Assembly: GCA_030145305.1 (NCBI GenBank)
Contig: JAQYVX010000013.1
Coordinates: 1-55,544 of the forward strand
Origin: Halarcobacter sp.
Lineage (GTDB): Bacteria > Campylobacterota > Campylobacteria > Campylobacterales > Arcobacteraceae
Reading direction: 5' to 3'
DNA length: 55,544 nt
Position 1 is the first letter of the stretch. Each line of letters begins with the position of its first letter. A program made the position numbers and the translations under genes. Below the pieces are notes generated by a model. It saw only the letters and a program-made list of their open reading frames with translations. It was not told where the DNA came from and made no database searches. This document shows, in pieces, positions 1 to 9,553 of this stretch.

Positions 1-213
1 TTGTTCACAAGGTGCATCATTACAATGCATACAAGCTATTGACAACGAATATTCTAGGCCTTCTATACCTTCATTCATTGTTATTACTTTTCTTCTATTT
101 ATTCCTGCTGGTAGTTCATGCGCTTCTGCACAAGCTACTGAACAAGCAAAACATTCAATACAACGATCTTCATCACAATAAAATTTTAATCTAGCGTTTT
201 CACTATTACTCAT
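1..213 (-). CDS. fdhB: Formate dehydrogenase iron-sulfur subunit, N-terminal part (cut by window edge)
   Basis: Only the first 71 codons lie in the window. The protein would carry electrons from the FdhA active site through [4Fe-4S] clusters to the membrane cytochrome subunit. The visible part begins MSNSENARLKFYCDEDRCIEC, continues with a ferredoxin Cys set (CIECFACSVAC) and reaches a second one (CMHCNDAPC) at the edge, the usual order for FdhB/HybA-type subunits. The ATG at 211-213 follows an AGGAAAGG ribosome binding site that overlaps the end of fdhA; the gap to the fdhA stop is 13 bp, so the genes are co-transcribed. The cytochrome subunit fdhC is presumably beyond the left edge (inference). 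Confidence 0.9.
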   Translation of the reverse strand, partial: MSNSENARLKFYCDEDRCIECFACSVACAEAHELPAGINRRKVITMNEGIEGLEYSLSIACMHCNDAPCEQ

Positions 214-226
214 TACTCATCCTTTC

Positions 227-3067
227 CTAAGCTTTTTCTATTCGACATAGACCAGCATTAAACTCAGGAATCTGAGTAATAATATCAAAACCATAGTTCG
301 TAATTGTATTTGAACTCTCACCTGTTATATAAGGTTTTGTTCCCTCTGGATAATTCATACTTAAATCTACACCTTGCATAACACCGGCAAAATTGTAAGG
401 TAAAGCAATTCTATCAGGAGTTACACTATGAGAATAAATAGCTTTTACTTTAATCTTAGTTCCTTGAGGTGCATGTAACCACATATCCTCACCATCTCTT
501 AAGCCATAATCAGCAGCTAAATCTGGATTGATATGTGCAAACATTTCAGGCGTAATTTGTGATAAATATTTACTTGTACGCTCTAACATCCCTGCTCCAC
601 TTAAGTTTACAACTCTCATTGTAACAAGCATTGTAGGGAAATCTTTTGACCAATCTTGTGCATTTTGTTCTGATTTAAATCTAACATCCACTCTAAAGTT
701 ATTTGTTTGATCCTCATAAGTAGGATATTTTACAACTAAATCTTGTCTTGGAGAATGAATTGGTTCTCTGTGCATTGGTATTTTATCAGGGAAAGTCCAT
801 ACTTTCGCTCTAGCTCTTGCATTTCCATATGGAGCTACTCCTGCTTCTCTACATTTTGCTTGAATAATTCCTGAAAAATCCATTTTCCAGTTTGATCCAA
901 TTTTATTTTTTTCATCTTCTGTTAATGTAATGCCAAGAACTTTTTCAATATTCTCTTTTGTAATTTCAGGATAACCGCCTTTGATTTTTGAACCTTTTAT
1001 AGTTACATCATCCGAAGCTAATAAATCATTTCCTTCATGTTCTAATCCAAATCTATTTCTAAATCCCATACCACCTTCATTTACAGGTGTATCCACGTCA
1101 TATAAAATTGGACTTCCTGGATGTTTAGTATCCCATGAAGGCCAAGGTAATCCATAATATTGATCTTTTACAGGTCCTCTTCCTTTTAAAGTTAAAGGAT
1201 CAAATAGATGCCAATATTTTTGATGTTCTCTTAGTCTTTTTGCAGTCCAGCCACCTAGACCAATTGTTTTAACAATTCTTGCAATTTCATTTAAAGCATC
1301 ATCTGCAAAATAGAAATCTTCTTTTACTATTTTTGGTTCTCCATCTACAATATCCATTTTCATAGCTCTTGTATATTCATCATAAAAACCAAATTTTTTA
1401 GCAAATTCAAACATTACTTCGTGGTCAGTTTTTGATTCATATAAAGGATCAACAACTTTATCTCTCCACTGTGCTGTTCTATTAGTTGCCGTTACAACAC
1501 CTTCTGTTTCAAACTGTGTTCCTACAGGTAAAATATAAATATCATCAGTTTTATTTGTAATAATTGCTGCTTCATTTACAAAAGGTTCAGCAATAACTAA
1601 TAAATCTAATTTATTTAAGGCTTCTTGTACTTTTACAGTTTGTGCCATAGAAGTAATACCAGTTCCTTGAACCCATAATGCTCTAATTGGAGAAGAAGAG
1701 TATGTTTTTTCTTCTTGTAATACACCTTGCCACCATTTAGCTAAAGAGAAACCTTTTTCATTCATCCATTTTGGTTCGTGGAATCTTCCTTTTAGCCATT
1801 CGTAATCTACACCCCAACCTTTAGCATAATACTTCCATGAAGCATCACTTAAGCCATAGTATCCAGGTAGACTATCTGCTAGACAACACATATCAGTTGA
1901 ACCTTGAACATTATCATGACCTCTAATAATATTACATCCACCACCTTTTTGACCCATATTTCCAAGTACTAATTGTAAAATAGGTAAGATTCTTGTGTTT
2001 GATGTTCCTGTACTATGTTGTGTAATTCCTAAAGCCCATACTACTGTAGCGGGTTTCGTTTTTGCCATTAATCTTGCAATTTGAATAATTTGTTCTGCTG
2101 GAATTCCTGTAACATTTGAAGTTTCTTCAGGAGTCCACTTTTTAGCTTCTTCCATCACATCTTCAATTCCATAAACTCTTTCTTTTATAAAACTTTTATC
2201 TTCCCAACCATTTTTAAAAATCAGGTGTAAAAGTCCATAAATAAATGCAACATCAGTACCTGTTCTAATTCTTAAATAATGATCTGCTTTAGCAGCACTT
2301 TTTGTAAAAACTGGATCAATAACAATTAGTTTTGCATTATTTCTATCTTTTGCTTGTAAGAAATGTTTAAAACCAATTGGATTTGCAACTGCTGAGTTTG
2401 CTCCAATCATAAAAATAGCTTTTGAGTTTTCGACCACATCACCAAAGTGATTTGTCATAGCGCCATAACCCCATGTATTCGCCACACCGGCGACTGTTGC
2501 ACTATGTCAAATTCTTGCTACGTGATCTATATTATTAGTTCCCCATAAAGCTGCGAATTTTCTAAAATAAAAAGCTTGTTGTAAATTAAATTTTGCTGAA
2601 CCTAAGAACATTGAAACATCAGGACCATTTTCAGCTCTAAGTTTTAACATTTTTTCTGAAATTTCATTTATTGCTGTTTCCCATGAAATTCTTTGCCATT
2701 TACCAGCAACTTTTTTCATTGGATGTTTAACTCTTTGTTTACTTTTAACTAAGTCAATTTGGTCAATACCTTTACAGCAATGACTTCCTTCACTAATTGG
2801 ATGATCTTGAGCAACATCTTGTCTTACCCAAACACCATTTTGTACTTCTGCAACAATTCCACAGCCAGCGGAACATATACTACATATTGTTTTAACCATC
2901 TTCGATTTTGGAAATGGATTTTTTATTTCTTCTTCTGTAGCAGGTCGAATAGAATCATCAGATGCAAATGCATTTGTAACTCCAAGTCCCGCTCCAACAG
3001 TAGCTAATTTTAAAAAATTTCTTCTTCCAATTTTTAAAGATAAGTTATCAAGTATATTTTTACCCAT
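227..3067 (-). CDS. fdhA: Formate dehydrogenase catalytic subunit, selenocysteine-containing (Sec187)
   Basis: Molybdopterin (or tungstopterin) oxidoreductase that oxidises formate to CO2 in the periplasm. The frame is continuous through one UGA (2507-2509): residues before it read DHVARI and after it HSATVAGVANTWGYGAM, giving ARI-U-HSATVAG, the family's active-site motif in which the U or C binds the metal. Read through, the protein is 946 residues, normal for the family; either half alone would be non-functional. The N-terminus has a twin-arginine signal (GRRNFLK near residue 15) and a [4Fe-4S] motif CSICSAGC. A hairpin right after the UGA fits a SECIS, and selA, selB, selD and tRNA-Sec are all in this window. 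An AGAGGAAG ribosome binding site precedes the ATG. It lies downstream of the TAT protein gene and upstream of fdhB. Confidence 0.95.
2479..2493 (-). other. Candidate bacterial SECIS hairpin of fdhA
   Basis: In the mRNA the stretch 2493 down to 2479 forms a perfect 5-bp stem (UCGCC / GGCGA) with a GGUGU loop, starting 13 nt after the UGA. Bacterial SECIS elements sit just downstream of the UGA and present a GGU in the apical loop to SelB, as in E. coli fdhF. Position and loop both fit; lower-stem pairing was not computed. Confidence 0.75.
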
Positions 3068-3098
3068 TTTGTAACTTCCTCTTTTAAATATTTTTTAA

Positions 3099-3308
3099 TT
3101 AATAACTTGCTTTATAAAAAGCGTCCCAATTCTTTGTTTCTTTATAAAGAATTTCTTTTTTCTTAGACTTACCTATAACAACGCCATTTGAACTAGACTT
3201 GTTACTACTTTTACTATTGTAAACAGCAGCTGTTGCAGTTGAGGCTACAACAAGAGCACTAGTACTAAGAGCTTTTTTGACAAACTCACGTCGTTTATTT
3301 TCCATCAT
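3099..3308 (-). CDS. Small TAT-signal protein of formate dehydrogenase operons
   Basis: A 69-residue protein beginning MMENKRREFVKKALSTSALV, with a twin-arginine-type motif (RREFVKKA) and a hydrophobic stretch, then a short Ser/Lys-rich tail ending in WDAFYKASY. It matches the pattern of the 'formate dehydrogenase region TAT target' family (FdhX in Shewanella), always found just upstream of fdhA. Its role is not settled; a helper in assembly or export is likely. A strong AAGGAG site precedes two adjacent ATG codons, so the start could be one codon later. The 31-bp gap to fdhA places it in the operon. Confidence 0.85.
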   Translation of the reverse strand: MMENKRREFVKKALSTSALVVASTATAAVYNSKSSNKSSSNGVVIGKSKKKEILYKETKNWDAFYKASY

Positions 3309-3381
3309 TCTTCTCCTTGAAATATTTTCTCTAATTAAAGAGATGAGTCAAAAAACTTTATTTTCTCACTCATCTTTTTCA

Positions 3382-3420
3382 AAGAATCAAAATATGCAAA
3401 ATTTGCATATTTTGATTCTT
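3382..3420. repeat. Perfect 19-bp inverted repeat inside the fdh operon
   Basis: The arms AAGAATCAAAATATGCAAA and its exact complement are separated by one base, in the 190-bp gap between the TorD-like gene and the TAT-protein gene. On the transcribed (minus) strand no T-run follows, so it is not a classic terminator. It shares the core ATATGCAAA-W-TTTGCATAT with a second inverted repeat 30 bp away. It may be an RNA-processing or stability hairpin, a partial attenuator, or a protein site. Confidence 0.85.
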
Positions 3421-3450
3421 GTTAAAAGAAAATACTAAATATACCTTAGG

Positions 3451-3477
3451 TTAAATATGCAAATTTTGCATATTTAA
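3451..3477. repeat. Second inverted repeat (13-bp arms) with the same core
   Basis: The arms TTAAATATGCAAA and complement flank one central T. It is transcribed before the larger hairpin at 3382-3420 and has the same core. It abuts the sequence ACCTTAGGTTA (3443-3453), which also occurs inside the palindromes near 16258 and 19075 in the selenium promoters. Confidence 0.8.
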
Positions 3478-3498
3478 GAACAAATAAAAAGAACTATT

Positions 3499-4221
3499 TT
3501 ATAATGAAGTAACTTCGTTAAGATTTCTTTTTGCTCTTTTAACTGCATCTTTCTTTTTAACTTTTGTATTTGGTCTAATTGTTTCTTTAATCTCTTTTTT
3601 TACTGGTGTCGTTAAACTATAATAATGTCTCTCAAATTCCATAAATATTTTTAATAATAGTGCTAAATTTTTATAAAAATTTGCATTTTCATGATTATAT
3701 AAATTTGTAAGGAAAGGATCAATTGTTTCATTTAATATATTTGCAAATACTTTTTTTGCTAACTCTTCTGAATTTTCTGATTTTTCATTATTGTCAAGAG
3801 AATTTTCTAATAATTTATGAATAAAAGTTAAGATAAAACCAATATTATCTTCGGCCTCTTTATAAACTGATTCATCACGTCTAAAAGTAGATTCAGAAAT
3901 ATAACTTAACATTTCAATCTTTTTTTTACCATCATCTCTTGCTTCATCATAAAATGAAGCACTAACAGGAATATAAGTTGTACTTGGACTAAAAAATACA
4001 AGATTTGATTCTGCTTGAAGACCTTTAAAACTCTCTTTTTCAAGAAAATTTTTCATTTCAAGTAAAGCTCTTTCACTATGTGTTTCTAATGGATTTTCAT
4101 TTAAAAAATCAATTGTGTTTTTTATATTTTCATAATTTTTGTCTGTTTCTAAAAAAGACAAAACAGCAGAGAATAGTCCATAATAGACTACTCTTGCTTT
4201 GTTCATATTATTTTGACTCAT
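3499..4221 (-). CDS. TorD/DmsD-family chaperone for formate dehydrogenase
   Basis: A predicted all-helical cytoplasmic protein of 240 residues of the TorD type. Such chaperones hold TAT-exported molybdoenzymes until the cofactor is inserted. Family features seen: an N-terminal helix with ARVVYYGLFSAVL, a central YIPVSASFYDE segment (the Y/P-rich stretch typical of the family) and an LLKIFMEFERHYY segment near the C-terminus. The tail is strongly basic (KVKKKDAVKRAKRN). It overlaps the preceding Fe-S gene by 4 bp (ATGA), so the two are translationally coupled. It corresponds to the chaperone (FdhM) of Shewanella fdh operons; its client here is surely FdhA (inference from position). Confidence 0.8.
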   Translation of the reverse strand: MSQNNMNKARVVYYGLFSAVLSFLETDKNYENIKNTIDFLNENPLETHSERALLEMKNFLEKESFKGLQAESNLVFFSPSTTYIPVSASFYDEARDDGKKKIEMLSYISESTFRRDESVYKEAEDNIGFILTFIHKLLENSLDNNEKSENSEELAKKVFANILNETIDPFLTNLYNHENANFYKNLALLLKIFMEFERHYYSLTTPVKKEIKETIRPNTKVKKKDAVKRAKRNLNEVTSL

Positions 4222-5921
4222 ATAGATACACCTTCTTTATTATTATAATTTTCTGGATTTTCCATATAACTTTTCATCATAATTTTTGGTTTACATGATT
4301 CACAACAGTAAAGAGTTCTCTCTTTTATTGGATCTGATTTAAATATTGGTGCCATTAAAGCAGCTATTTTTTCAACTGCTTTTTTTGTTGCAAACTCTTT
4401 TCCACACTCAATACAAGCAAATAGTTCATCTTTTGCTAAAATCTCTTCTTTAAACCAAGTTGGAGTTAATTTAATTACATCTTGCTCGATTGTTAAACAA
4501 TCTTTTTCAGGACATGAAACTTCACAATATCCACAAGATGTACATAAAGAAGGGTTTAATCTTAAAGTATTATCACTAGTATCTGCAATAAGTGCATTTA
4601 CATTACAAGCTCCAACACAAGCTAAACATAAAGTACAATTTGATTCATTTACTTTTACATGACCATAATGTACATTTTCACCTGTTTTAACAACACCTAA
4701 ATCATCTTTTCCTACAATTTTTGATAATCTAATTGCGAAAAGTTCTCTTTTTCTCATTTCCATATCATTTAGTTTATATTTTGAATTTTCAATAAACTCT
4801 ACATTTTCTAAAGCTTTTACTAACTCTTCTTCATTCATGGCTAATAAAATTGCATCTTTTTGATATTTAGCTTGATATGTTTGATTTAAAATTGAAATAC
4901 AATCTTTAGTTCCTTTTGATAAAAAGTCAGTATAAAAAACTACTTGAGAACCCGATTCTTGTAAGATTGTTAAAAGTGTTGCTTCATGTAAAAATTTCTC
5001 TCCTTCTATTTTAAAAGGAAGGACATTTTCTTTTAATTCTACTTTTATAGAAGGAATATTCATTTTGTGTGGAATAATTAAAGGAATATGATCTTCATAG
5101 AATTTACTCATTTGTGAAATAGATTCTCTATTTGAAGGAGTATATTCTATTGCTCCTGAAGGACAAACAGAAACACATCCACCACATCCGTGACAATCTA
5201 TTTGAGAAAACTCAAGATGTTTTTCTTCATCATTTTTTACAATAGCAACTGTAGGACAAACATCTGCACATTTTCCACAAATTTCTTCTCTTCTTTCATG
5301 GTATTGACAAATTGTTTTATCATAAGTTGTAAATTTTTTATATTCAAAATTTGAAATATTTTGTCTAACAGTTGCTAGTACCTCATTAATTGAAGATTTT
5401 AAAGGATCAAAACAACCACTTTGTTTCATTCCTAACTCTTTTTCATCAAACCAAATTATTTGATCTACATTTAATTTAATATCTTCAGTATCATCTTTAA
5501 CAGTAACTGTTAAATTACCTATATGACCCTCAACATTTACGATTATTTCTTCACTAATATGAAATAAATCAAATTCATCTTCAACAATTGATTTTAAAAT
5601 TTCATTTTTCCATTCTTTTTCACAAACAAGTAAAACCTTGTTTGAAACTTCTTCTGTGTAAGTCATATCTTGAGCTAAATCAAATCTAGTTTCATTTACT
5701 TTATAAAGCTTCTCAATATTCTTAATTTTTGCTGCAATTGAGTCTTTTGAATTTTTTATATAAAAATCAATTTCATCGGCAACAAGCTCCGTATTAAACA
5801 TATTTGTATTTGAAACAATAAAATCAGAATCTTTGTAATCTGTAATTTTGTCAGTAACTAAAATATTCTCTGAAAGTGGGAAATCTATCCCTTCTTCGTT
5901 GTAATATATAAACTCTTGCAT
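4218..5921 (-). CDS. Multi-[4Fe-4S] ferredoxin-domain protein heading the fdh operon
   Basis: A 567-residue cytoplasmic protein with no signal peptide. It has a poorly conserved N-terminal 200 residues, then two ferredoxin motifs (CGKCADVCP, CHGCGGCVSVCP), a middle segment, two more (CTLCLACVGAC, CTSCGYCEVSCP), and a C-terminal pair of CxxC motifs (CIECGKEF and CCESCKP) that looks zinc-ribbon-like. Similar proteins precede the TorD-like chaperone in Shewanella and Campylobacterota fdh operons. Its exact role is unknown; maturation or electron supply for FdhA is likely. It is the first gene of the operon, with its ATG only 12 bp from the first GGTAAA-N6-TTTACC operator. Confidence 0.8.
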   Translation of the reverse strand: MQEFIYYNEEGIDFPLSENILVTDKITDYKDSDFIVSNTNMFNTELVADEIDFYIKNSKDSIAAKIKNIEKLYKVNETRFDLAQDMTYTEEVSNKVLLVCEKEWKNEILKSIVEDEFDLFHISEEIIVNVEGHIGNLTVTVKDDTEDIKLNVDQIIWFDEKELGMKQSGCFDPLKSSINEVLATVRQNISNFEYKKFTTYDKTICQYHERREEICGKCADVCPTVAIVKNDEEKHLEFSQIDCHGCGGCVSVCPSGAIEYTPSNRESISQMSKFYEDHIPLIIPHKMNIPSIKVELKENVLPFKIEGEKFLHEATLLTILQESGSQVVFYTDFLSKGTKDCISILNQTYQAKYQKDAILLAMNEEELVKALENVEFIENSKYKLNDMEMRKRELFAIRLSKIVGKDDLGVVKTGENVHYGHVKVNESNCTLCLACVGACNVNALIADTSDNTLRLNPSLCTSCGYCEVSCPEKDCLTIEQDVIKLTPTWFKEEILAKDELFACIECGKEFATKKAVEKIAALMAPIFKSDPIKERTLYCCESCKPKIMMKSYMENPENYNNKEGVSI

Positions 5922-5933
5922 TATTTGTACCTT

Positions 5934-6051
5934 TTGGTAAAAAATCTTTTACCAATTTTAGTTATATTAAACTTTAATTGTTCTTAAAAGGTTAAATAAA
6001 TTTTACTATAAATAGCTAATTTATATCTTTTGGTTAAATTTAAGTTACCAA
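5934..6051. promoter_or_regulatory. Divergent fdh / sensor-operon promoter with three copies of GGTAAA-N6-TTTACC
   Basis: Three 22-bp sites lie at 5934-5955 (perfect: TTGGTAAA / TTTACCAA with 6 bp between), 5988-6009 (GGT-N12-ACT) and 6030-6051 (TTGGTTAA / GTTACCAA). Their centres are 54 and 42 bp apart, close to whole helical turns. A TATAAT at 6058-6063 fits the rightward promoter, placing site 3 over its -35 region. A TATAAC read leftward at 5967-5962 fits the fdh promoter, placing site 2 around -43. The same motif occurs at 16322 and 19136. The bound protein is not known; the response regulator encoded at 8818 is the obvious candidate. Confidence 0.75.
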
Positions 6052-6082
6052 TTATGATATAATTCATTTTTAAGGGGAATAT

Positions 6083-7225
6083 TTGCTTAAATATATTATT
6101 GCTTATTTAATAAGTCTTAGTCTTTTTTTTCTTTTATTAAAAGATAGAATATACACAGAAGATACCATAGTTCTTGGAGCATCATTACCTAAAACTGGGA
6201 TAATGAAAGAATGGGGCAGAAGTGTTGAAATTGGAACAAATGCTTATTTTAAATATGTGAATGAAAAAGGTCTATTATCTGATAAAAGAAAAATAAAACT
6301 TATTACACTTGATGATAAATATGAACCTGAATTAACCCATGAAAATACAAAAAAATTTCTTGAGAGAAAAGATATTTTCTCTTTATATGGATATGTAGGA
6401 ACTCCAACTGTAAAATATATATTGCCACTTTTAGAAAAAAATGATATTCCTTTTATTGCTCCATTTTCAGGAGCATCTTTTTTAAGATATAACAATAATG
6501 AAAACTTTGTAAACTTTAGAAGTTCATATAAAGAAGAAATTGAAAAAATTGTTGATTATTTGTATTTCAAAAAAAACATTAGAAACTTTGCAGTTTTTTA
6601 TCAAAATGACCAATATGGAGAAGAAGGATATATCTCATTAATTCAAGCTTTAGAAAAAAAGAACTTAAAACTACAAGCAGAAGGTACCTATAAAAGAAAT
6701 ACTCTTTCTATAAAACATGCTTTTAGTGAGCTAGCTCAATTTCAACCCGAAGCTTTGATTATGATAGGCGCTTATAATGCTAATGCTTTATTTATAAAAA
6801 AAGCAAAAGCAAATGAAAAACTAAAAGATACAATCTTTTGTACTATTTCATTTAGTAATGCTGATGTGATGATTAAAAGTTTAGATTTTAATACAAAAAA
6901 TCTTATATTTTCAGAAATTGTTCCAAATTATGAAAATTCTAAAATTGACATTATAAAAGAGTATAAATACTTAATGAGAAGATATTATCCCAAAGAACCT
7001 CTTGGCTTTATCTCTTTAGAATCATTTCTTGCTGCAAAAACTGTTGTGGAAGCTATTAATAATATAAAAGGATTTTTAACACAAAGAAAATTTCTAGATG
7101 AATTAAGACAAATTCCAAAGGATACGTTAAAAGGACTAGAAATTGAATATAAAAATACACAGCTTTTAAATGAAGTATATTTATTCAAACATGAAAATTC
7201 AGATTTTGTAGAGATTCATGATTAA
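6083..7225 (+). CDS. LivK-like periplasmic binding protein, probable sensor partner
   Basis: A 380-residue type I periplasmic binding protein of the branched-chain amino acid/urea/amide group. A hydrophobic N-terminal signal is followed by TIVLGASLPKTG, the typical first strand, then NDIPFIAPFSG, FAVFYQNDQYGEEG and the usual second lobe. The start is TTG at 6083 behind a clear AAGGGGAA site. There is no permease or ATPase gene nearby; instead it overlaps a histidine kinase gene by 8 bp, and that gene overlaps a response regulator by 8 bp. Binding proteins in such operons usually present a ligand to the kinase in the periplasm. The ligand cannot be read from sequence; position next to fdh suggests formate respiration or selenium status (inference). 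Confidence 0.85.
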   Translation: MLKYIIAYLISLSLFFLLLKDRIYTEDTIVLGASLPKTGIMKEWGRSVEIGTNAYFKYVNEKGLLSDKRKIKLITLDDKYEPELTHENTKKFLERKDIFSLYGYVGTPTVKYILPLLEKNDIPFIAPFSGASFLRYNNNENFVNFRSSYKEEIEKIVDYLYFKKNIRNFAVFYQNDQYGEEGYISLIQALEKKNLKLQAEGTYKRNTLSIKHAFSELAQFQPEALIMIGAYNANALFIKKAKANEKLKDTIFCTISFSNADVMIKSLDFNTKNLIFSEIVPNYENSKIDIIKEYKYLMRRYYPKEPLGFISLESFLAAKTVVEAINNIKGFLTQRKFLDELRQIPKDTLKGLEIEYKNTQLLNEVYLFKHENSDFVEIHD

Positions 7226-8825
7226 AAAAGATAATAAATTAAAAAGAGTATTCTCTTATTTAAATAGTCTGCCTTTTTCTTATAAATCATCATTTCTTTT
7301 ATTTATAATCACAGGTGGTATGTTTATAATTATTGTTTTATCTCAAATCTCAATTTATACTTTAAAAAATGATTTTGATATATTATTTGAAAAAAGAACT
7401 AAACCTATTATCCAACTTGAAAATATTAAAGATATTTATAAAATCAATATTTACGATACTTTTTATGATATTCAACAAAAAAATATAGATATACAACAAT
7501 CAAAAGAGATTATCTCTTTAGGTCAACAACTTATAAATAAAAGTTGGAAAAATTATAAAGAAGTTACACTTGGAAAAGAGTTTGAAAAATCATATGTCAC
7601 TAGATTGATTAATAATTATTTTAATGTAAAAAAATCTTATAGTAATTCAATTTTGGAAAAAAACATTATTCCAATAATTGATAGGAAAATTAACCAAATT
7701 CATACTACTATTAATAAAATAGTAAAATTACTTGAAAGAAAGCATTTCGATAAAGCCTTAGAATTGGTTAATCTAATATATTTTGAAATAAATTCTGTAA
7801 ATATTTACCTTACTAATCTTACAAATTATGATTTAAATCTAGCAATTACTGAAAAAAATGAAACCCAAAAAGTATATTCTCTTTTAACCTTTATTTTGAA
7901 TCTTTCTATAATATTTGTATTTCTTTTTTCAATAATTTTTTCATACATTGTTGTTAATCATTTTAGAAAATTACATTTTAATCTTGAAGATGCTGTTAAT
8001 GCGAAAACAAAAGAGTTACAAGAAATAAATGATTATTTAGCAATTAAAATTGGAAAAGAAGTTGCAAATTCAAGAAAAAAAGATTTGATTATGTTTCAGC
8101 AATCAAAGCTTGCAAGTTTAGGTGAAATGCTAGGGAATGTAGCTCATCAATGGAGACAACCTTTAGGTTCTTTAATGATGATTATTCAATCTTTTCAAAC
8201 AAAAATGAGTTTAGGAAAACTCTCATATGAGTTTGTGGAACAAAAAGTTGAAGATGCCTTATTACTTAGTGAAAATATGTCAAATACATTAAATGATTTT
8301 CAAAACTTTTTTAGTCCAAATAAAGATAAAGCCCTTTTTAAAGTAAAAGATTGTGTTGCTCATTCTGTGCAATTATCTAAATACTTACTAGAAAGAGAAA
8401 ATATAAATCTAAGACATATAATTGTAGATGATTTAGAAATTTATGGCTTTTATAATGAACTATCACATGTATTTTTAAATATTATTTCAAATGCAAAAGA
8501 TGCATTAAAGAATAATGAAAATCAAAAAAAAATCAAAATAGTCGTAAAAAAACATAATGAAAATATAAGAATTAATATTTATGATAATGCAGGAGGAATT
8601 GAAGAAAATATAATCCCTCTTATCTTTGAGCCTTATTACACAACAAAGTATAAAAGTGCAGGAACGGGTATTGGTTTATATATGTCCAAACAAATTATTG
8701 AAAAGCATATGAATGGTATTATTAAATGTAAAAATGTTTTTAATAAAGTAGATGGATTTAATTTAGAATATGGTGCTTTATTTATAATAGATATTCCACT
8801 AACACAAAAGGAAAACAATGATTGA
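7218..8825 (+). CDS. Membrane sensor histidine kinase
   Basis: 535 residues. Two membrane segments (about 24-46 and 221-246) enclose a helical periplasmic domain of about 170 residues, the likely contact for the binding protein. A short linker with coiled-coil character leads to the H-box GEMLGNVAHQWRQPLG (phosphorylated His310), an N-box NIISNAKDALKN, and G-boxes DNAGGIEE and GTGIGLYMSKQIIE. All catalytic parts are present. The HQWRQPL type of H-box is common among Campylobacterota kinases. The gene is translationally coupled to both neighbours. Confidence 0.92.
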   Translation: MIKKDNKLKRVFSYLNSLPFSYKSSFLLFIITGGMFIIIVLSQISIYTLKNDFDILFEKRTKPIIQLENIKDIYKINIYDTFYDIQQKNIDIQQSKEIISLGQQLINKSWKNYKEVTLGKEFEKSYVTRLINNYFNVKKSYSNSILEKNIIPIIDRKINQIHTTINKIVKLLERKHFDKALELVNLIYFEINSVNIYLTNLTNYDLNLAITEKNETQKVYSLLTFILNLSIIFVFLFSIIFSYIVVNHFRKLHFNLEDAVNAKTKELQEINDYLAIKIGKEVANSRKKDLIMFQQSKLASLGEMLGNVAHQWRQPLGSLMMIIQSFQTKMSLGKLSYEFVEQKVEDALLLSENMSNTLNDFQNFFSPNKDKALFKVKDCVAHSVQLSKYLLERENINLRHIIVDDLEIYGFYNELSHVFLNIISNAKDALKNNENQKKIKIVVKKHNENIRINIYDNAGGIEENIIPLIFEPYYTTKYKSAGTGIGLYMSKQIIEKHMNGIIKCKNVFNKVDGFNLEYGALFIIDIPLTQKENND

Positions 8826-9483
8826 TAGAAACTTAAATATATTAAAAAACTTTACTGTTTTATATTTAGAAGATGATAAATCTCTTCTAACGCATACAAA
8901 AGATATCTTAGATGATTTTGTTTTAAAAGTATTTGCTGTAAACACTTCAAAAGAGGCTTTTGAAGTTTTAGAAAATGAAAAAATTAATGTAATTATTTCT
9001 GATATTCTTTTGGAAAATGAAAATGGAATAGATTTTTTAAGAACATTAAAAGAGGAAAAGAATTTAGATATTCCTATAATATTAACAACTGCGCATACAG
9101 ATACAAACTATCTTTTAGACGCTATAAAATTAAAAGTTGAAAACTATATTGTAAAACCTATAAATATAAAAGATTTATTAAACTCTTTGCATGATATTTT
9201 ATTTCCAATAATTCAAGCCCAAGAGATTGAAAAAAATTCAAATGTAATTAAAACAATATCTGCAATTACAGATAGTAAACAAGTAGAAGTTATAAAATAT
9301 ATTATTGCAAATTTAAATAATAATAACCAACTAATAGCTTCATATACTGATATTATGTCAGATATTTCAATATCAAAGCCAACATTGATAAAACTTTTTA
9401 AAGAACTAGCAGAAAAAAATATCTTGGTAAAAGTAGCACATAAAACTTATGATTTTAATTCCCAGGAGTTGAATAAGTTCTAA
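8818..9483 (+). CDS. Response regulator with C-terminal winged-helix-like domain
   Basis: 221 residues. The receiver domain shows the acidic pair (LEDD, residues 18-20), the phospho-acceptor Asp62 in ISDILL, the conserved TA (LTTAHTD) and the Lys in IVKPIN. Residues from about 145 onward are not an obvious OmpR, NarL or Fis output. The segment DIMSDISISKPTLIKLFKELAEKNIL reads as a helix-turn-helix with a wing after it, as in MarR-like or replication-initiator winged helices. It is the last gene of the three-gene sensor operon. It is the best candidate to bind GGTAAA-N6-TTTACC sites, three of which lie in front of its own operon (inference). Confidence 0.85.
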   Translation: MIDRNLNILKNFTVLYLEDDKSLLTHTKDILDDFVLKVFAVNTSKEAFEVLENEKINVIISDILLENENGIDFLRTLKEEKNLDIPIILTTAHTDTNYLLDAIKLKVENYIVKPINIKDLLNSLHDILFPIIQAQEIEKNSNVIKTISAITDSKQVEVIKYIIANLNNNNQLIASYTDIMSDISISKPTLIKLFKELAEKNILVKVAHKTYDFNSQELNKF

Positions 9484-9553
9484 ATATAAATTTATAATCA
9501 ATACTTAATCAATATTTATATATGATTCTTTTTTAATTACAAAAAGGAATCTC

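Noticed and set aside
227-3067. Reading fdhA as a frameshifted pseudogene or as two genes
   Set aside because: The frame does not change across the UGA, the codon sits at the known Sec/Cys position, a hairpin follows and the whole Sec machinery is present.
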